The notes under the pieces are model-generated. The model was not told where the DNA came from. It saw only the letters and a program-made list of their open reading frames with translations, and did not search any database. A DNA stretch of 64,000 nt from Cercis canadensis (lineage: Eukaryota > Streptophyta > Magnoliopsida > Fabales > Fabaceae): assembly GCA_003255065.1 (NCBI GenBank), contig QAOA01001003.1, positions 73,756 through 137,755 of the forward strand. The letters run 5' to 3'. The position numbers were made by a program, and so were the translations under genes. This document shows, piece by piece, positions 52,611-63,822 of the stretch (positions are counted from its first letter, which is position 1; each line of letters begins with the position of its first letter).

Positions 52611-55610
52611 TTCAAAATCATGTTAATGTAGTGTGAGTATGAAATAGACATCAAATCAAGATGATAGTGTTGGTTGAGGTTGTTGCAATTTTTTGCTATA
52701 TTAGGTGTCCCTGGGTCCTTTGACATTTGCTTCAAGGTTTGTACTTGTTGGGGATCATTATCAACTACCTCCACTTATCCAGGTATGTTTTTTCAAATTT
52801 CCTTATTTCTAGTGCAAAACTTTGTCGTGTAACTTAATTTGAAGTTTGTATGATAATTCACAGAGCGCAGAGGCCCGAGAGAATGGCATGGGCGTAAGTT
52901 TGTTTTGCAGGCTCTCAGAAGCACATCCGCAGGCAATTTCAGCACTGCAGAGTCAGGTACCCGATTCAGAATTTAAAAGGCTTGGGTGTATTTTTGCTTT
53001 CATTTTTTATTAGATAAACTCACAAAGTTGAAATACATACAGTACCGTATGTGTAGGGGCATTATGGACTTGTCAAATGCCTTGATATATGGTGACAGGT
53101 TAAGGTGTGGTTCCTCTGAGATAGCTAATGCAAAGCTTGAGTTTTCTGGCTTAGAGTGTGCTTTGCCTTGGCTAAAAGATGTAAGGCTATTCTCTTCTTT
53201 ATTCTCATTGTCTCTTATGTATGGAAAAATGTGCATTTAGTCCTGAATATAATCTATGCATAGCAGCCTCTTCTCATTAATGGAAGTAGATTTAATTTAT
53301 TTTGTATGCAACCTCACTCTTTTCCATTTAATTCTGTATTCCTTATGCAAACATAACTCTTGAAATCATTTGGCTGAGCTGTGGATTACTTGGTGTCATC
53401 TTGGCTTAAGATGCAAGTTTAAACTCAAATTATGGTATACTCCTGTCTATAGTGAGAAGTCACGTATTAACTTGAAATTTCAATTGTCTCATACCTGTAT
53501 AAAAAACAGTATCAACTGGATGTGGAAAATTCTTTAGTGGTATTTGATTTTGTCAATTCCAACTTGATACTAAATGATAGCAAGAACAAATAGGTATTAA
53601 CTGAGTAGAAGTAACTATAATTTTACTCTACAATACCTAAAATCACTATCAGATGTCTCAAATTATTTTGCATTTTATTTTTGTTGACTAACGTTTTTCT
53701 TTAAATTTAATGTCTTTTATGTGTTAGTAAAGTTATAATTTTGCACAGCACCATAGTATGGTAGGTCTAAGTCAAATGAACAAACAAGAAGAAAAATAAT
53801 AAGGGAGAATGAGAGGACTGAATATGATCTTGGTATTGATCTGCAGGTTCTTGTCTTTGAGGATACTTTGGGACTCATACAATCTCTCCATTTATAGTAC
53901 TCCTAGAAACTCTCTAGAATAAATATTGTAATTAGAAATTATTAACTAGAGAACCATTAACTTAAGTAATTGTAGTGCCTTATTTTAGGGATTTAATGAA
54001 TAGTGCCTTAGTGCCTGAATTCTTGGAAGAGTTACTATGTAACTCATTTAGAAAATTCTGAATTAACTTCTAAAAATATGAACTGGAAAAATTCCAGTCT
54101 TGTGAAGTTTTAGTCATCTACATGGTTAACTATGTGTAAAAGGAGATAAAAACTAGGTTAAAATGTATAAACACCCTTTTAGCAAATACCCCTCTAGTTT
54201 TCCTGATTGTTGCAACCACTTCTTTTGATTTTAGTAGTTATGTATATGAACTCCTTTTGTGTTGGTTTTATAAGTTTTATTCAAATTGACTATAAAAGTA
54301 GTGTCATTTGAGTAAGCATGACAGGTCGAACTTTATTCAATCTAAAAGTGCAAATAAAATGAAACATGAAAATTCTGTAAGCAATCAAACCTAAAAATGC
54401 TTTATGGAAGACTTGAGTTGTAAATTTTTATTATTTTTTCACTTTGACATATTAATCGGACTGGTATGGTTGAATCCTTAACAAACTACTCATGGCAAAA
54501 TTTTCATTATCAAATCAAAAAATAGATGAAGCTGCCTAATTGCCTAATAATTAAGCTATAAGGCATGATATTGCAACAATTGAAAGTTTAGGACAGATGA
54601 ATCAAAGGTGAAGGTGTTCTTTTACATTTTACCTGATAAGTAATATCTAAATTAGATTTTGAATGTTGTTCATGTCCGTATATGCAGGTTTTAAATCCAG
54701 GCAGGCCAGTGATATTTATTGATACTGGTTTGTGTAGTTATTATCTCCCATTTGTGGTCCTTTTTTCTGAAGGTTATTGTAGATAGCATATCTTGAATTA
54801 TTTTTTGTTTTCAACATAGATAAGTTGCCTGCTTTAGAGGCAAGAGATCAAAAGATTGTAAATAACCCTGTTGAAGCTCACATTATTGCTGAGGTATGTC
54901 ACTTTTGAAAGGATACATTTGCTCATTCATGATCCAAGCCATCTGCTTAGCTCAGGTCTTTTACAGAATTGTTTATTCTGTAGGTTGCAAAGGAATTGGT
55001 CAAAAATGGAATTGGAGTAGAACGTATTGGCATTATTACCCCATATAATTCCCAAGCAAACCTTATCCGGAATACTACTCACCTGACTTCTTTGGAGATA
55101 CATACCATTGATAAATACCAGGTTAGGCTAAAGCATATGTTAAAAAATTGATTTAAAAAGTAAACCTCTGGACTTAATAGCATGCATTACTCTACCACTT
55201 TACAGGGTTAAGCTTCTAATACCGTTAAGCTTACTGTGTTTAACATTCTGTGTGAATGTTAGACTTGGTTTAGTTGTATAATTTTAAAAACCCATAAATC
55301 AGGAAGCATAAATATTGATTCTTATGAGTCGATTATCTTTTTGTCTGTCCAGGGTAGAGATAAGGACTGCATATTAGTATCTTTTGTGAGGTCCAGTGAA
55401 AATCCAACGACCTGCACTTCTTCGCTGCTAGGAGATTGGCATAGAATAAATGTCGCTCTAACTCGTGCCAAGGTAATTATCATTTGTGCTCTAAGATTTC
55501 TTTTCTTTGGTTTTTCCTTTTATATTGCACAGAAGTTCTCACAGCTGCACTAGGTAGTTCAATTTTACTTATTTTGTCAATCTGTTTTATTCAAACATAT
55601 AGTGGCAAAA

Positions 55611-55644
<34 letters not shown>

Positions 55645-56679
55645 NGTTTTACAAATAGTTGTGTTATACCATTCCATCTCTTGGAACGAACAGAATTTCT
55701 TTCGTAAATAAAAATACATATGCATTTTGACCAAAATATCTAAGTTTTATTTTCTGAATGTATTTTCCTCATTATTCTATCTCTAAAAGCTATCCTGTTT
55801 GTAAATTCAAGTTCTGTATGATTAGTATTCATTGCAGTCTAAGTCTCACTACTATATCCTTGGAAAGACCACTGATCTTTTAGAGAATATTGGATTCTGT
55901 ATACTTAATTGTGATCACAGAAAAGTCTGAACTCTTGTCAACTGGCATGTAACTAATAAAGAAACCAAACATAAATATTCATGTAAAACAGAGTACAGTT
56001 TCTGATACAAAAACTTCAATATTAAATTAGGTGGAACTTGACTGAGTGAGTTTGGTTTTGCCAGAAATTTGTTTCTGAAAAAAGAGAAGGAAAAATTAAA
56101 GACAATGTTTTAAGTAAATCTTTTTCTTTTTGTGAGAAATTGTATCTTTGTTTGCAAGCTTTAAAAGAACAAAAACATAAGAGAATGGGTTAAATTTCAA
56201 AATATTAAGATCTTTCTTAAGGCTTTCATTAGCAAAAAGAAAGTCTTTCTTAAGGCTTTAGTTTTGTATTTGGAATTGGAAATGTAATAGTTTGTTTTGG
56301 AGCTTTAACAATGTTCATGTTTTTACATGTGTACATGAACATTAGAATGTGGCCATTTCATGATGAAGTGACACTTCTCTTCTTTATATTTGCAATTTAA
56401 GTTTTGGGTTACTTGTTATGAAATTGCATGTTTGTGTACTCCCCGCGACAAGTTTACCGCGGTTGGTTTAGGCTGGTGTCTTTTGTAACTGTTCTGTAAA
56501 TTTTGTATTTACAGAGAAAGTTGATCATGGTGGGATCTTGTAGAACTCTATCAAAGATCCCACTACTAAAGCTTCTCATCAAGAAGGTTGAGGAGCAATC
56601 AGGAATTTTGAGTGTGTCCAAGAAGGATATCAATCAAAAAGGGACTCTGAAAAGATGTTCTCAGATGAGAGATAAGTGA
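27970..56679 (+). CDS. DNA2: DNA replication ATP-dependent helicase/nuclease DNA2 (JHS1-type)
   Basis: A complete 34-exon gene of about 1,391 codons, slightly longer than the roughly 1,300-residue Arabidopsis JHS1. DNA2 cuts 5' flaps during Okazaki-fragment processing and resects broken DNA ends in the nucleus. The layout is an N-terminal tail with a PIP-like motif, a RecB-type nuclease with an Fe-S cluster, and a C-terminal superfamily 1 helicase. All key residues seen are present: nuclease D602, E624, K626; Fe-S C532, C716, C719, C725; Walker A GMPGTGKT at 992-999; Walker B DEAG at 1102-1105. The start is the first ATG after the CT-rich leader and begins [10 protein letters not shown], as in relatives. 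All exons join in phase and none carries a stop. Introns 2, 12 and 13 seem to have GC donors. Intron 17 is 13.9 kb because of transposons. Exon positions are given in the three part entries. Confidence 0.95.
32325..34977 (+). other. DNA2: DNA2 exons 10-17: Fe-S nuclease domain
   Basis: Exons: 32,325-32,421; 32,796-32,878; 33,785-33,847 (GC donor); 34,142-34,297 (GC donor); 34,441-34,487; 34,565-34,637; 34,725-34,835; 34,921-34,977. Exon 10 ends in LYACG, supplying the first Fe-S cysteine (C532). Exon 13 has GLKGMIDAS (D602) and MPLEFKTGK (E624, K626), the PD-(D/E)XK catalytic residues. Exon 14 has the conserved [12 protein letters not shown]. Exon 17 ([19 protein letters not shown]) supplies the other three cysteines in a C-X2-C-X5-C pattern. 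The nuclease therefore looks active. Confidence 0.92.
32399..32695 (+). repeat. Diverged tandem duplication across the exon 10 donor of DNA2
   Basis: Two related units of about 140-155 bp: 32,399-32,538 and 32,539-32,695. Shared words in order are GGAAG(G)CTTGT, GCATGT, GTGAG, TATATCTACACAT, ATAGCAATTGACCTGA/CTAGCAATTGACCTGA, TCAGAAAGT and GGTTGAT/TTGATTGAT. Unit 1 contains the end of exon 10 and its real donor (GGTGAGG). Unit 2 lies wholly in intron 10 and carries a decayed copy of both (ATGTGAG). It does not alter the coding sequence. Confidence 0.7.
36655..37029 (+). repeat. 5' LTR of the chromovirus
   Basis: 375 bp, starting TGATAGAGTCC and ending GTTCTAACA. It is preceded by the target duplication GTTAG. 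TTTGGTCCGACC follows at once as the presumed primer-binding region; I could not match it to a tRNA with confidence. Confidence 0.9.
42289..42663 (+). repeat. 3' LTR of the chromovirus
   Basis: 375 bp, the same length as the 5' LTR and nearly identical to it. It is followed by the target duplication GTTAG. An extra partial copy of the LTR start lies just before it (from 42,105). Confidence 0.88.
42707..42870 (-). repeat. 3' LTR of the Ale-type copia element
   Basis: 164 bp, + strand ends TGTAATCTGG and TACTATAACA. It lies beside the polypurine tract at 42,871-42,885. Confidence 0.88.
47578..47741 (-). repeat. 5' LTR of the Ale-type copia element
   Basis: 164 bp, + strand ends TGAAATCTAG and TACTATAACA. 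It lies beside the primer-binding site at 47,567-47,577. Confidence 0.88.
48882..56679 (+). other. DNA2: DNA2 exons 18-34: superfamily 1 helicase domain
   Basis: Exons: 48,882-49,016; 49,123-49,368; 49,787-49,861; 50,053-50,168; 50,276-50,348; 50,451-50,555; 50,724-50,891; 51,721-51,790; 51,871-52,022; 52,705-52,782; 52,864-52,956; 53,043-53,180; 54,688-54,727; 54,820-54,893; 54,984-55,121; 55,353-55,472; 56,515-56,679. Exon 23 has the Q-motif-like LNDDQRRAI. Exon 24 has Walker [11 protein letters not shown] and motif Ia [10 protein letters not shown]. Exon 26 has DEAGQ, exon 27 VGDHYQLPP, exon 29 YRMCRG, exons 32-33 ITPYNSQ, IDKYQG and the SF1 motif [12 protein letters not shown]. The last exon ([20 protein letters not shown]) ends KRCSQMRDK, a tail a little longer than in Arabidopsis. 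Confidence 0.93.
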
Positions 56680-57457
56680 AAATTATTTCCCTCTGACTTT
56701 GAAGGGTTAATTTTTTTAGTATCAGTATTCATACTGTATATAAACTAAATGATTTTTGTAATTGATTAAGAAATGTAAGTATAGCATAAAAGAAAAGTTC
56801 TTCTTCCTGTCTTTTTCGAATTAGAAAGATGTGAATCTAAGCTACTAGTTGTGTTCTAGTAGTGAGGATTTTAACTAGTTTATGAGGTTAGGGATTTGAA
56901 GCTTAGTCACCATGTACCCAAAATAAAAATGTAAATGTAAATGTAAAATGAAACTTTCCAATGTCTAATAAAAATGTTTTTCTTTCTTCAACCCCAGAAA
57001 TTATAAAAAGAAAGCAAATCTTGAGCATGTTTGGTTGTGAAACCAAATTGTAAATTTGTTGGAGAAACCAACTTATAAAGATATTTACTCTATGGTATTT
57101 TGGTTATGACTTTGGATTTGAACATAAAATTTACAAACTCAGAGGATCACTTCAGTACCATTAGGTTACAAGCAATTTGGTTACTTTATTTTTTCCTACA
57201 CAACATGGGAAGCTACTATGCATTTTTTTTTCATGTTTTCCACTAATACGTGTAAACTTTCTTTTAATTTCTCATTGTTCTCGCTTTTGATGATGTGTGA
57301 TCTAGAAGGACTGAAGTTTATGTTTTTAAGTAACTACCATTTGAAGAGTATTTCCTTAAAAAAGTTACTAAAAACTACAAGTGGGAAAAAAAAAAATAGA
57401 AAGGTCTTTAAACTGAACATGTTTTAAAATAACCCTTCAACTTTTAGACTTGATTTG
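56680..57457. other. DNA2 3' UTR and downstream spacer
   Basis: AT-rich, with no convincing frame. The DNA2 3' end probably lies in the first 300 bases, where TATATAAACTAAATG and AAATGTAAG could serve as near-upstream elements. No exact AATAAA was picked out as the signal. A small (AAATGT)n run sits at 56,926-56,946. Confidence 0.4.
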
Positions 57458-57465
57458 TCATATCT

Positions 57466-58233
57466 TAGAAAGCACGGACATGACAGTTTGTTGTCGTGTC
57501 CTCGTGTCTGACATATCGTTTACACAGACACAATTATGACATGTGTTTGCATACGTGTTCAAATAAAAAATAATTTTTTTGGCTTGGACACATGGCTCTA
57601 ACACGACTTGTCATATATATTTTTTGTTAAAAAATAATATAACTCGAAAGAGTTAGAATAGACTCTTCATTTGTTTCTTTACGAACTTGGGTTTTGTCAA
57701 ACGATAGAAATGGAGCTGTAGTTGCTAATGGTGGAAGATGGAATAGGATGAGTCATGATTGAAATTTATCATCTACTTTCAACAGTTTCTGATTCTATAG
57801 AAGAGCCAAAGAGGAATTTTTATTTTTTTTCACTTGCTTTGAGCCTTTCAATGTTTGAATCGTAAGTTTGCAACTCTCCAATTTCTTCCTCCATTGGAAA
57901 GATTAGGTTCTTTTTCTTGTTTCATAACATTCATTTTGTTTCTTTGGTGAGAGACAATCCCTTAGATTGTTTTTTGTTGTGAAGAGATAGATTAAAATGA
58001 CTTGGTAATATCTCTTGTAACTGTATTTATTTTGGAAGGAATATTAATATTTCATATAGGTTTATGTCTCTTTTTTTGGTGAGAGAATATGATGTTAATG
58101 TTCAATCTTTTGATAAAATATAAATCTATTTAGAATTTTATTAATATATACATGTTGTTGTGTCTTGCATTTTTTAGAATTTTTTATATCCCGTGTCTCG
58201 TGTTGTGTCGTGTCTTGTGTCTGTGTTTCTTGG
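57466..58233. mobile_element. hAT-like non-autonomous element
   Basis: Flanked by TCATATCT (57,458-57,465) and TCACATCT (58,234-58,241), an 8-bp duplication with one transition. The ends are TAGAAAGCACGGACA and, read inward from the right, CCAAGAAACACAGACA, an imperfect inverted repeat. Both subterminal regions are rich in CGTGTC-type words, as in a common plant hAT MITE class. No transposase is visible. It is 768 bp long. Confidence 0.6.
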
Positions 58234-58300
58234 TCACATCTCAAGTGATTAAATCACATCAATTTTTTTTTTAATTTGTTTTTGCTAGAAATGTTTTTTA

Positions 58301-59250
58301 GTATATAATAAAAATTTATTTGTAATTTTGATCTTATTATTTTAACGATTCTTATAAATTAGTCTTCTTATTTTAAAACTCAATGTTTTGGTTCTTCTAT
58401 TTATTTAAAATTTTTAATTTTAATCTAGCCGACAATCTTTCATACATTTATTAACAGAGAAAGCTACTTGGCACTAAAAAAATAATTTTTTTTTTGTTTT
58501 AAGCTGCCAAATTAAGTGTCACCTTGGTAATTTTGAAACTAAACAAAAATGAATGGTCTCACGTGATATTTACCTGACCACTATCTTCTTTTCCCCCAAA
58601 ATCAAATGCCCAATTTTGCAATTACCATAAACACCAAAGAAGCACCACTTATACCCCAAACGGGCCAAACCGATACTGCCCAGCTAACCCACCCGCACCA
58701 TGGCACACAAGCATAGCCTAGTCCGAAGTGCAAGCAAGCCAGTGACGATGTCGTAGAGATAGATGAAGATGAGAGTCGTGGTGCTCAAAGGCAGAGAGAG
58801 TAAGGCGCCAAGGTGGCACATTGACATCTCAGGTTGATTTGGCATATTACTAATAAGTGAGGTTTTTTTAGATATTTTTAATATTTATATTGTATGTTAT
58901 ATTACATAAGAATAGTCAATGTGTGAATGATAAATGTACATATTAACTGTTTTTAAGTTTATTTGAGAAAATAAGATAAATTAATTTTATATCCAATAAA
59001 ATATAAAAATTATGTATGTTTGTCATGTCAATGTAATATGACATACACATATAGTATCATAGAATCTATGTTCTAATAATAAATTGTTATTTTTGGACAC
59101 ATCAACATGTCCAGTTTGTTTTTCAACAAGGACTGAATTCTCCAAATTCACTAAAACATGAGATTGAATCGTGAAGTTTTAAAATATGAGGATCGACTCA
59201 TAGTAATTGTTAAAACATGAGGAATAAAATTGCAATTAAGCTTATAATAC
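58301..59250. mobile_element. Diverged long-inverted-repeat element (Mutator-like MITE candidate)
   Basis: The left end (GTATATAATA..., TTTTAACGATTCTTATAAATT, TCTTATTTTAAAACTCAATG) pairs with the complement of the right end (GTATTATAAG..., TTTTAACAATTACTATGAGT, CTCATATTTTAAAACTTCAC). The inverted repeats are about 150 bp and well diverged. The interior has an unusually GC-rich block (about 58,660-58,815) that reads as no protein I know. Word order resembles the fold-back element at 62,422. No clear target duplication was found. Confidence 0.4.
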
Positions 59251-59753
59251 ATTTAAGAGGTTAATATGTTTTATTTTATTTTATGTTTTTTTTAACTACA
59301 AAGTAAAACTACACAATTTATCAACCAGTTTATTCAATCTACTATTTCCATTCATTGTCCCTGCAAGTTATATTGACATAAGCACATTATTAGTGAAAAA
59401 AAAAGGGGGGAGGAGATTATTATTCCTAAGTGCTTGTTCTTGAAGGAAAACATCCTTCAGTTCCATATATAAAAAGCCCTTCTAGTTTGGCGCCTGTTGT
59501 AGTGTTGTAGTGTACAAAGGAGCAGTGAACTTCCCAAAAAAACCCCTGGGTAAATTGAACTTGGGACCCTGTACCCAAAATACTTGGTTAACCCACCTAG
59601 CAACGTCAATTTGGGCTAGCCAAAAAGCCCAGATATAAGCAGGCAAAAATTTCAGGCCCTAGCCTCGGCCACTATTATGTGGGATATTCTTTCTTTATAA
59701 TCACCTTAAGCCCACCTTATTTCAGCTTCGGCTTCAAGTTTTTTTCCTGTTTC

Positions 59754-60262
59754 TTTTTTTTTTTTTTTTGATGAAAAATAGAAACATTTCGCTACTCATC
59801 AGCCAACAAAGTGTCTACATCTACTAACATAAGAAGAGGATTTACCACAAGACGTTAATCTATGAGTTACTTGATTAGTAATCCTTGGAGTCCATGATAA
59901 AGAGACATCACCGAATTGCTCACACACCTTATGTATGTGGTTCAAAATCAAGCCAAGAGTTGTGAGATAACACCAAGTGCATCTCCTTCAACACATAATT
60001 GAGGTACACCCAAATCTAAGGCCACTCTAATCCCTTCCCTGTAAGCCATAGCCTCCAATATGTCCACAAAATAGATACCACCCACGGGCATTGCCCAAGC
60101 TGCTACAAAAGATCCCTAACAAGTAACAATCTCGAATGACGCCACCTTGGCCACCTTCACCAATAGTTGTAAAAGCAGCATCAAAATTTAATTTATAGCA
60201 TGACTTTTCTGGTTTCTTCCATTTAAGAATCACCACTTGGTTTTGGTGATGAGAACGGGGAT
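59754..60262 (-). mobile_element. 5'-truncated LINE 3' end with RNase H-like remnant
   Basis: Read on the - strand, the region encodes a decayed RNase H-like domain (WKKPEKSCYKLNFDAAF, GGQGGVIRDC) of the type found at the C-terminus of plant LINE polyproteins. Further fragments follow (LDLGVPQLCVEGDALGVISQLL and FGDVSLSWTPRITNQVTHRLT, in other frames), then a 3' tail and a 15-base poly-A (poly-T at 59,755-59,769 on the + strand). Most of the LINE is missing. Several frameshifts and stops show that it is dead. A host RNase H-like pseudogene is possible, but the terminal poly-A favours a LINE. Confidence 0.55.
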
Positions 60263-60419
60263 TTAAAGTGTATAACTCTTCTAATTTAATAAATATTGGT
60301 ATAACTAGTAAAAATCGAAACACTTCATTTATAAAATTTAAGTTTAAATTCTCGTTTAGTTCTGTGGTATGCCCTAACATTAGAATGATATAATTTTTAT
60401 CACAAAAAAAAAAAATCAC

Positions 60420-62421
60420 ATAACTCCTCCCTTAACCTTGTAGCCGAAAGCCAAACAGCAGCCAAAAACCTGTTGGCTTTCCCAACGTGAGCCAATAGCA
60501 ACAAAAAAAGAAACAAGAAGACGTCAGCCCTTTTATCCAAAAAAAGAATTTGACATAAGCACAAGCCATTAATCGAATAAAAAAGAAACCTGAAGCCATT
60601 AAAACATAATTTAATCAAGGCTTCAGCCCACATGGATATCGGCCCAAACCCATTAATCCAAAACCCTCCAAAAAAGTATTTTAGGTGGTCAACAGAAACA
60701 AAGGAATCTTAAATAACTTCTGATCTCATCCTGCTTTTTTCTTTAAGAGAACGAAAAAAATGATAGAAAAGTATACACGGCTGGAGTGCCAAAATGATTA
60801 AAATATATTTTTCCATTATGTGATTATTACATTTATAAATGATTATTTTAATTATTTATATTTGAACATGATTCAATGGAAGATTACATGATGATGGCTC
60901 TTCACTCAAAGGCCAGACAAGTTTGAAGACAATTATGCTTGAAGAACTTCATGGTGGAAGATAATGAAAATCAAACACACCCAAGCAAGATTGCCTAGAG
61001 CTCCACTAAAATGGAAATAAGTGACTTAAGACCAAGATATTTTAAAATGGTTCATACTTTATGAACTTGGTTTACAAAATTGCTAAATGAGGTCTTCTCA
61101 AAGAGTTTCATGAGCTAAAAGTGTCTCAAGTGTCCTTACCTTGTTTTGAAATGTTTTTTTATCTAGTTGGTAATGATAAAAACTTAGCTTGGAGATTTTC
61201 AAAAAGACTTGCAAAAATAATTGTTCGGAGATTTTATGTTCTAAAGTAGTTTTTGACTGTCTTGGTGTCATAATATCCCTTGTGACGTCTAGACAACTCC
61301 GTTTCTTTTAAAACTGGGCAAAGAGGTAGAGAAGAGTCTAGAGAAACTCTACACCAAATTTGGGATTTTGCGCATCATTGGATATATTTTTTCATTTTCT
61401 ATAAACTTGGGGTATTCTTGTAATTTTTTAAGCATTTGCTTGTCCAATGCCAAAAAAAAGAACATGACCACGTTTCTTGGGATTTTATTTAAATTTACAT
61501 ATATCTTTTGTAGAATTCGGAGTCCTAGTCCTCTAAAAAGAGACCTTATGTTGGTTGGAAAAATTAATGTTAGGTCTTGCCAAAAGAAAAATAGTCCATT
61601 AAGCTCTTTATGGAGGGTGTTAGATGACTCTAGGTGAGACTTGATACTAGCTTAGAAGTAGGCTTGGTGTTGCTTTCTACCCCTCTTACACATGGCCATG
61701 TACTAGGATATTGTTGATATGATTAATAGAAGTGGCCCCTTTTAATTCAATTGTGCCTACATGTGTTGTTTGTCTCAAATCTNTAAGCTCTTTATGGAGG
61801 GTGTTAGATGACTTTAGGTGAGACTTGATACTAGCTTAGAAGTAGGCTTGGTGTTGCTTTCTACCCCTCTTACACATGGCCATGTACTAGGATATTGTTG
61901 ATATGATTAATAGAAGTGGCCCCTTTTAATTCAATTGTGCCTACATGTGTTGTTTGTCTCAAATCTATGTTGGTTGCTACAGATGTACTATCTTTGTACC
62001 TACTTAAATGTGGTATCGTTGTCTTGTTTGTTCATAAACTTCTTGTGCCTTTCTTTATCAATGTTGCTTAATTAGTGCGCTTTAATTGGTGGTGTTACTA
62101 ATGGCATGCGAAGTTGCAGACATTGACTTTTCTGGAAACAATGTTTTGAATAAATACGTAAGTGGTAGGGCTATTAATCTTAGAACCTTAATGGTTTGTG
62201 GGGTACTATTGAGGAGGAAAAAGGACAAGTCCACACACACACTCTCTCTCTCTTTATACATATATCTAATTGAATCACAGATAATTTAGTTTAAGTTTGG
62301 GCATCTAGAAATCTCATACAAGGATAATGATCCCACATATATATATGATATTCTAGTTATTTTTGAGTGGAAAAACGTAATCTATGTAGATGCAATGCAT
62401 TGGCTTTATAAAATATATGTA
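60420..62421. other. 2 kb spacer without a recognisable gene
   Basis: AT-rich, with short unconvincing frames only. It contains a near-perfect 183-bp direct repeat (61,600-61,782 and 61,784-61,966) separated by a single N at 61,783, probably an assembly join. A short (AC)n(TC)n run is at 62,231-62,254. Confidence 0.5.
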
Positions 62422-63340
62422 AGGCTTAAGGACAGTTTTGTTCCCTCTGTTTTACCGATTCCTACGAGTCAATCCCCATTTTTAAAAATGAACGATTTAG
62501 TCCCTGTGTTTTATTGAGTTTGGTAGTTTTAGTCTTCTTGTTAGTCAACCAAATGGTCAACCTAACGGCATGTTGACATCACATAGGGAAATTATTTTTA
62601 TTTTTTATTATTATCATGTTGATGTGGCACAAAGAAAGTAATTTTTAAATGTTAAATAACTATTTAAGCATAATTAAGTCATAATTAACATAAAAATGAG
62701 TTTTTTATTATTAAATAATTATTTTAGATTTTTTTCATAAANTTCATAAAATTCAAGCAAATAAAAAAAAAAATTCAGATCAAGTAAGACATGTAAAAAA
62801 AATTTCATATTTTTTCAGATTAAGTCCATAAGAGATTCTATCAAAAATTTTAGATCAGATTATCTAATCCAAATTTTTTTTGATTGTTTGAACTTTATGA
62901 AAAAATCTGAAATTTTGATAAAATCTCTTATTTGCTTGAATTTTATGAAAAAAAATTAAAATGATTATTTAACAATAAAAAACTCATTTTTTTTGTTAAT
63001 TATGATTTAATTATGCTTAAATAATTATTTTTTTTGTGCCACATCAGCATGATAATAATAGAAAAAAAAAAANGTTAATTATGACTTAATTATGCTTAAA
63101 TGGTTATTTAACATTTAAAAATTACTTTTTCTATGCCACATCAGCATGATAACAATAAAAAAAAACTAATTTCTTTGTGCCACATCAGCATGCTGTTAGT
63201 TTAACCATTTGGTTGACTAACAAAAAGACTAAAACTGCCAAATTCAGTAAAACACGAAAACTAAATCATTCACTTTTTAAAATGGGGAACTGAATTGTAG
63301 GAATCGGTAAAACAAATTGACCAAAACTGTCAATAAGCCT
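62422..63340. mobile_element. Fold-back element with long inverted repeats (Mutator-like MITE candidate)
   Basis: The outer ends AGGCTTAAGGACAGTTTTG (left) and, on the complement, AGGCTTATTGACAGTTTTG (right) start arms that match over about 170 bp. Both share GTTTTACCGATTCCTAC, TAGTTTTAGTC and GTTAGTCAACCAAATGGT. Inner segments around 62,630-62,760 and 62,930-63,120 also pair, so almost the whole 919 bp can fold into one hairpin. Flanks ATATATGTA and ATATATAAA match at seven of nine positions, a possible 9-bp Mutator-type duplication in low-complexity DNA. Single Ns at 62,742 and 63,073 lie between duplicated stretches. No coding capacity. Confidence 0.65.
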
Positions 63341-63822
63341 ATATATAAATGTCAAATTTGGAAAGTAGGTGGATGGCTACATGAATTATTTTGTCAGCTT
63401 CATGCTATATATAAATGTTAGATTTGGCAAGTAGGTGTGGATCGTCTTCAATAATTACAATTAGTACTTTTTTTTTCACTTAAGACTACAGAATAAAAAA
63501 AAAATTCCAATTTTAGCTATTTATGACAAAAACAAGTTTATTTTCTTTCAAAATTCTACTTCACTTAGTTCTAAGAGAATTTGAAATAAAGACCTTGATA
63601 ACAGAACACCTTGTACTCAACCATTAAAATGTCTCTTTAAAACATCATAATAAACAAATACTCTCATGGTCACTAATCCTCACACAATCCTCCAGAAAAT
63701 ATAGAAAATAATCCTAACACTAGGTCACAAAGCATTATTAACACAAAAAGCATTCCTTGAATTTTAGATTTGCACAACAAATGGGAAAGCCAAACCCATC
63801 TCCTTTTACCTTTACTCATTCT
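63341..63822. other. Spacer without a recognisable gene
   Basis: AT-rich. A TATATATAAATGT(C/T)A(A/G)ATTTGG(A/C)AA(A/G)TAGGTG segment occurs twice (about 63,341-63,371 and 63,408-63,438), a short direct repeat. Nothing else recognised. Confidence 0.4.

Noticed and set aside
52571-52774. A - strand frame ending in a poly-Lys run
   Set aside because: It is produced by a poly-T tract in DNA2 intron 26 and overlaps exon 27 in antisense.
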